Below are positions 58,701 through 64,000 of a stretch of 64,000 nucleotides of DNA, piece after piece. Position 1 is the first letter of the stretch, and each line of letters opens with the position of its first letter. Source of the DNA: Rhododendron vialii (taxonomy: Eukaryota; Streptophyta; Magnoliopsida; Ericales; Ericaceae); the NCBI RefSeq assembly GCF_030253575.1, contig NC_080559.1, positions 31,212,501-31,276,500 on the forward strand, written 5' to 3'. Both the position numbers and the translations under genes were made by a program. The notes below the pieces were generated by a model. It had not been told where the DNA came from, ran no database searches, and worked only from the letters and a program-made list of their open reading frames with translations.

Positions 58701-60800
58701 GGAAATGAAAGCAATTATAGAATGGATAGCTCTTTAAACAGTTTTCTGTTTACATACTTCAGAACGTACTAATAAATTGGACAACTATTGAAAGTGACAC
58801 CTAGCATAAAGAATTGACTTATATCTCTTGCTTTATTATCCAATTGAATACGAACTGGTGATTGTTTACAACGCAATTTGTATCTAGTTTTATTTATGTA
58901 TTCTGACAAAGCTTCTGTTGCAGGATTGAATCAAGAGACTAAAACAGATGACTTCTCGAAGAACGGTGATTTGGAAGATCTTATGGTTGAAAAGTCTGAT
59001 GATTTGTCAGAGAATGCAAGAGAACTGGAACAACCTTTTGAAGTACTTGATGAATCAGGTATTGTTTTGGTTTCAGAAGAAAACACATTTAAGTTCACAC
59101 CAGAAGGGGGTGAGGACGATGCTATCAAGGGTAAGCTTTTCTCCTGTTGTATAGTAAAAAGCTATGTTTTCCAGTACCAAAATAATTGACTCATCCAAAA
59201 TGCTGTTACAACATTTTGAACAGATCAAAATGCAGATGATGGATTGGGTTCAGAGAGCTGTGCCGAATCTGATTTGCTGTCTGGAGAAAACTTGGAGAAA
59301 TCTCTAGAGTTGGAAGATGAAGCCCCAGAGAAAGAGGGTAGGTTTTAATCCCTCTCTTCTTCTCATCATTTCCAACCACTTTATGATTTGAGTAGTGTTT
59401 TTGAAAAATGAGTGGAGAGAAAAATGAGAGTAATGGTTGAAAAGTTAGAGAGAGAAATGAGAGTAATGATTGAGTTGAGAAATATTTTTTGAATAAAGTT
59501 GTGAAGTGAACAAGGCATTAATCATCTGAGTCCATTCTCAGTCTGTCATAGTTTTGGATTCTGGTTAGCTTTTTTAAATCTAACTGCAATTTTATTACAG
59601 CCGAGTGCTTGGTGCCAGAGGAAGGTGAACAAGGGTTTAATGCTGAAAAGGACTTGGGTTTGAAAGATTCAGATGATATCATGGACCCTGTTGATGATTT
59701 GGTGAGTGGAGGTTCAGGACAAGTTGAATTCGATACATTGAATTTGAGGGTGTCTGTAGCCGCTGAAGATCAGAAGCAGGATATTGAATTGCAAAACCAG
59801 GCCATCATAGAGTCTGATGTGATGATGTTTGCGAAAGATCCCGAAGATGAATTTGATCACGCTGAATATTCATTTGGTTCCAACCAGTTGAGGAATGAAG
59901 AAGTAACTCAGGTGACTCCCAAAGGTGGAGAAGAATCTGATCAACTAGTTATTTTTGAGGCCACCGCTATCGAGTTGAGTAACGCAAATGACTGCCCTCC
60001 AGTTACAGATAGCCAAATGAGTTCTTGCTCTGTGATCTGTGAAAGTGATGTCAGTGATCAAGTCACTCCCCAAGATGTTGCAAATATTGGCAATCTTATG
60101 GCTGTAAACCCAAGTACATTTTCTTTCCCCTCGGATAAGTCTTCCAGTGATGAACTTCCAGTTGACATGCCATTCTCAACTTTGGCAGTTGATCCACTTC
60201 CAGAACAGATGTCATCTAGTTTGCTCCAATCAAATTCAGACCGCGCCGTTTGTCCTGCTTCTGTAACACCGAGGAAGAAATCTTCTAGTAAGACACCAAC
60301 CACAAGCCGAAAGATTAGTATTCTTTTGGATGAAAACAAGGAGAACATTGACAACAATGGGAGAAATTTGGATCTTACTAAAGAGAAGGGGAAGAAAGAG
60401 GATTCGTTAAATGATAAAAGTCTGAGGCAGCTAAACAAGATGCTCAAGGAGAACATTGACAACAGCGAGAGAAAATTGGATCTTATTAAAGAGAAGGGGA
60501 AGAAAGAGGATTCGTTGAATGATAAAAGCATGAGGCAGCTAACCAAGATGCTCAAGGAAAAGCTGCAGATTACGAGCAGAAAAAACATCCATGAAGAGAA
60601 GGATATTGCAAAGGTGAAGTCACAAAAAACTTTTTGTCGCTAACAATTTTTGCTAAATGACATTCTTTTTATGACAGGTTGTGTTTGTGTATTGATAGAG
60701 TTGTTTCTTTACTGGATGACAGGTAGGAAGGGCGAGACCAGCTTTGCAATCCCTGTCAGAGAATCGTTTAGCGGCAAGTGAACCTGGAAATGAAATTTGA
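55764..60800 (+). CDS. acidic SAP-like nuclear protein with KEN motifs and duplicated exon block
   Basis: Exon 1 (55764-55877) encodes MDFHSLKRRDLQALCKRNKI..., a SAP-like helix-turn-helix start. Two homologous exon sets follow. Unit 1 has 56376-56787, 57105-57332, 57427-57543 and an exon from 57665. Unit 2 has 58147-58600, 58924-59130, 59224-59337 and 59601-60613, then the final exon 60723-60800. Exon 1 plus unit 2 plus the last exon gives 659 codons in frame. Units share PSSVESPEKTVKASPCVPRT, QISTRARRGTR and VQKMYSRRSTR. The C-terminal part has KEN motifs near residues 541 and 577 within a repeated SLNDKS(L/M)RQL segment. It resembles uncharacterised plant aspartate/glutamate-rich proteins. 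Nuclear, cell-cycle-linked function is inferred. How unit 1 is spliced is unclear. Confidence 0.75.
56240..59880 (+). repeat. intragenic tandem duplication of exons 2-5
   Basis: Unit 1 (about 56240-57973) and unit 2 (about 58018-59880) are collinear in exons and introns, starting at TTGTTGAATGATGATATC and TTGTTGAATAATGGTATC. Exon boundaries and intron edges are conserved. Differences include a 42-bp in-frame segment present only in unit 2's first exon, a longer start of the last exon in unit 1, and a 134-bp MITE in unit 2's last intron. Confidence 0.85.
59384..59517. mobile_element. Tourist-type MITE in an intron
   Basis: A 134-bp insertion with TTA on both sides (59381-59383 and 59518-59520) is absent from the homologous intron of unit 1 (near 57585-57610). 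Its interior GAGAGAAA...GAGTAATGATTGA and right end GTGAACAAGGCA relate it to the element at 3631-3827. The 3-bp TTA duplication fits PIF/Harbinger. Confidence 0.7.
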
Positions 60801-61882
60801 AGAGGTGTTGTTTAAACCATTTCGTGTGGTTTTGATCAGACAAATGTTAGATTGAGAGTGTCTGTCTTGTCAAACCTTGGTTTGCCTTGTTTTCCATTTT
60901 GGAAGTGTCATTTTGGTGTTTTCATCAGCTGACGATGGGATTTATATAATTGAGAGATTTTGCATGTTTAGTTGCTTATTATGGTTGTCATTCTTTGTTC
61001 TATCTCCCCTCATCTCTCAAGTTTAACTGTTACAACTAGAGTAATAAGACTGTCACAAAGAAAAGAAACAAGAAAGGTATCCTTAATCAATTCACATGCT
61101 GCAATTTATCTATTAAACAAAAAGAGTAAAAAACTTATATGGTGTTAACTATGTGATATGTGTACATATGTTAATCAATCAAACATATTTGCAATTATGC
61201 TATGCAAGGAGCAAGTTTTAAATAAATAAAATATTTCCCATGGGAATAGTTTGTTGCTCACCTCTCCTCAAGGAACCTCAATGCTAGCTAATAGAGTTCG
61301 GGTGCTCTCATTTGAGAATCCTTATCTTTATGACTTTGACACCTTGACACCTCGTCTGTTTAGCAATTGCCACCCCAAACAACGTCGTTTTGAATTTATT
61401 CTAGTATAGAATCCCAAAATTCTTGGTATCTCAATGGCTCGGACTACAGTGAGTTGTTACAAAGAAGTACACAAACCTCATGCTCAGAATGAAATATTCC
61501 GAAGTACCAAAAATAAAATAAAATAAATAACACAAGAAAGACATAGAATATATAATAGTAGAAGGCAAAATTAAAGTGAGAATGATATGCCAAATTTAAT
61601 ACCTCATTCTTTGTCTGGCGTAATGTCTGAGCAAAAATTTAAAACAATAGTCATTGTCGTATTGCTCAAATTTGAATTCAATTTTTCATCTCCAAAATTT
61701 GAATTCATCTCTAACCCAAAAATAAATTCACACGACATAATCAATAATCAACAAAGTTTGACAAAACATAGAGAGAGGAAACCCGTCTCTCTGATCAAAT
61801 ATGTGGAGAGGCATTCAACATCAGCTATTATGTCCGTATAATCCAAATAGAGAGGCTGATAAAAAAAAATCCAAATGGATGT

Positions 61883-61919
<37 letters not shown>

Positions 61920-62885
61920 TAGATAGATAGATAGATATCCTTTCAAAAGTATAGCGTAAAATTTTAACTAGTACACATTTTTGTTAGTTTTTGGATAGTG
62001 CTATGGTGTCTCTAGTCAACAAACCCCATTTACAATGTAAGTGCATAACCAAAAAACTATTAAATGCTATTGTGTAGATCATGGGCATAACCTTTTTAAT
62101 TATTATTATATTAGGTTATAACACTTTTTCAAAAATGACATAACAAACCACTCGAAGACACTTGTTATGTCATTATTACGAAAATAACAAAACATAACCA
62201 CTCAAAGGCATAATAAAAAAACCTTTGAGAGGTATAACCAGTGTGTTATGATGTCCCTTCTGGCAGGTTGACACCATAACATTTGCCTTTTTGTTAAAAC
62301 ATCTCATGCAATCTTTAACATCTAAATTCTTTAAAATTCAAAAGTGATATAGTTCAAATTGTAGGTCTAAATTCTGAATTCAAGATGCTTGTGATGATTA
62401 CATGGATCTCAATCCCCCAGATAAATCCTTTTTTTAGAACTTTGAGTATCCACTTGGGTTGTGCTTTGTTCCTAGATTTGTGGAAAATGGTAGGGAACCC
62501 TAACTATATTCGGGGATGATAAAGACAGTTTTAAATCAAGTCAAATTACAAATGCCATGGCCACTTCAGTGCAAATTATTTTTTGAACAGAGGCGCCCAA
62601 GAAGAAGATTTATATGCAATGGTAGAGAGAATGTTCTCACGGAAAGAATACATTCAATCTCAGGCTGTGCTCTTCCATTAAAACTTTCGACATATACATA
62701 GAGCAGTTTACTTTACCTGGAAATACAAAATCTCCAACAAATGTTGGAGTTTCATCACAAACTACTGAAAGACAATCCCCTTACTCTGCTCTTCTTCAAA
62801 AGTAAACCGCGATCATTGATAATGAGAGGAATTCGGGAGAATGGAATTTGTATCTGCTGCGTCAATTACGTTCCCATTAGCAATT
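60801..62885. other. convergent intergenic region
   Basis: The region lies between the 3' ends of the acidic-protein gene and the TIO-like gene. It contains a GA tract running into GATA repeats (about 61885-61937) and a perfect 10-bp hairpin TGACATAACA...TGTTATGTCA at about 62136-62172. The part adjoining 62886 is probably the TIO 3' UTR. No gene is supported. Confidence 0.4.
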
Positions 62886-63849
62886 TCAGGCTTCAGAAGT
62901 TTTGCTCATTATTACAGAAGCGTAATTCGAGATAGTTGACTCTGGGGATTGTCGCAGCCTTCCAATCACCGGGAAAAGGTCCGATGAGCGAAGAAATTCC
63001 CTGCACCGTGGATGCGCACACATCTTGGCCAACGAAAAAAGAGCTATCTTTAAAGGTGACTCGTTTACAGCATCCTTCCTACTTGGGTTCAAGGCCACCA
63101 CAGAACAGTCGGATACCAACTTCAGTAAAGCCTGAGATGTATTTGTTTCCCCAGTTAATCACACAATACAGCAGTTGCATATAAAATGGTTTCACCTAAG
63201 TAAAGCTGGAACATGGTTTCACCTTTTACCAAGGATCTACATTTTCATCCCCGTCTCATGGGCAAGGGAGGACAAATTGATTGACTATAAAGTCTTTTGT
63301 AAATGGAGTAAGAATCTTTGTTTTCTACGCGTAAAGATGCAAACATGCATGATATTAAGTGTTGCAGTGGACAAAAATCAACAAAGAATTGGCTTAGAGA
63401 ATTCAAAAACATTCAGAAGGCAGGATTTTGCACTAGCCATGAAGTATATTCGGGAGAAAAAGATTGGCTTTTAGTAGTGATTTAACAGGATTTAGAAACA
63501 CTTAACACTTCCAGAATCCAGCTCCACTGAATTCAATCTATTCAGATAGCTTTAAAACTTCATGATAGTACCATTTTGTTAGCCAAAGCACAAGCAATCA
63601 ACAATGAAAAGCTAGCACATAGTATAGCATCCAAGTCATAGATTAAGCATGTCCACAAACCTGCAGGGCTCCTTTGGAGATAATATCGTCACAAAGCTTG
63701 TTCGAATTACGAACCAGGTTACTTAAAGCACCTGCTGCATTTGCTTTAGTTTTGTCTTCCTCAGTTGAAACCAACAAATTTGCAAGTTGAGAAATGGATC
63801 TCCTCAGCTCATCATATAGCAGGTCATTGTGGTAGGCAGCATTGCCAAT
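62886..63849 (-). CDS. TIO: FUSED / TWO-IN-ONE (TIO) kinase, last two exons (partial)
   Basis: The two last exons on the minus strand are 63849-63661 (63 codons) and 63131-62886 (81 codons plus stop), joined in phase 0. They read IGNAAYHNDLLYDELRRS..., KTKANAAGALSNLVRNSN..., then ALLKLVSDCSVVALNPSR..., SPLKIALFSLAKMCAHPRC and SSDLFPVIGRLRQSPE. This matches the C-terminal ARM/HEAT-like end of the plant FUSED-family Ser/Thr kinase TIO, which acts at the phragmoplast midline in cytokinesis. The kinase domain and remaining exons lie beyond the right edge. It is convergent with the acidic-protein gene. Confidence 0.8.
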
Positions 63850-64000
63850 CTAGAAAAAAAGGGGCAGGAAATGTTACAAAGATGAATGCCACATGCTTAA
63901 CCATTCAAAGCATTGAATAAGGTGTAGTTAAACTTTGTAGCAACAGATTGTAAAATGCATGACTTTAAAAGTGGAAAGGATCTTACAGCAAAACAAGCAA

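Noticed and set aside
62516-63184. Plus-strand open frames over the TIO 3' end
   Set aside because: The minus-strand exons carry the conserved TIO C-terminal sequence; the plus-strand frames do not resemble any family.

Overview
The window is nuclear DNA from a flowering plant, most likely a eudicot. The evidence is multi-exon genes with GT-AG introns, plant-specific families (DUF1218, FUSED/TIO, plant CDC20), CT/GA microsatellites in 5' leaders, many MITEs, tRNA-derived SINEs and a Ty1/Copia element. An Ericales-type genome is possible, but the species cannot be fixed from sequence alone. All splice models were read by eye from reading frame, GT-AG sites and family conservation.

Layout. 1-212 may be the 3' end of an unrecognised gene. 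213-6300 is a gene-poor stretch with at least seven MITE or fold-back elements and a long G-run tract. 6440-24737 holds three tandem, same-strand DUF1218 (DESIGUAL/MWL-type) four-pass membrane protein genes, each with three exons at identical splice positions. Their introns carry an LTR-like insertion, a roughly 0.9-kb tandem duplication, a MITE and a SINE. The gap between the second and third genes holds a fold-back MITE, a degenerate minisatellite and a 63-bp tandem array split by a hAT-type MITE. 24738-27343 contains a recent 465-bp tandem duplication.

27344-30330 is a complete five-exon CDC20 (APC/C activator) gene on the minus strand, with a TATA box and three MSA-like (AACGG) motifs upstream. 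31962-34389 is a gluconokinase on the minus strand. It is divergent from a phospholipid-scramblase/LURP-one-like gene (35944-39461, plus strand), and a 126-bp hAT-type MITE lies between them. 40088-43975 is a minus-strand PWWP/Tudor chromatin-reader-like gene with a SINE in intron 1.

45144-53479 is a very young, full-structure but coding-interrupted Copia element, probably of the Sirevirus lineage. Its two 1,051-bp LTRs look identical and it has a 5-bp target duplication (GTTCT). An extra 90-codon two-TM ORF lies after pol. Each LTR carries eight tandem AACGGCTAG units directly upstream of a TATA box.

55764-60800 is an acidic, SAP-like protein gene with KEN motifs. Its exons 2-5 are tandemly duplicated inside the gene. 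62886-63849 gives the last two exons of a FUSED/TWO-IN-ONE (TIO) kinase on the minus strand; the rest of that gene lies beyond the right edge.

Themes. Three cell-division-linked loci (CDC20, the KEN-containing acidic protein, TIO) sit within about 35 kb. The promoters of the first two, and the LTRs of the retroelement between them, all carry MSA-like MYB3R-type motifs. The most notable observations are the MSA-like array in the LTR, the intragenic exon-block duplication, and the small membrane ORF with its own promoter-like leader inside the Copia element.
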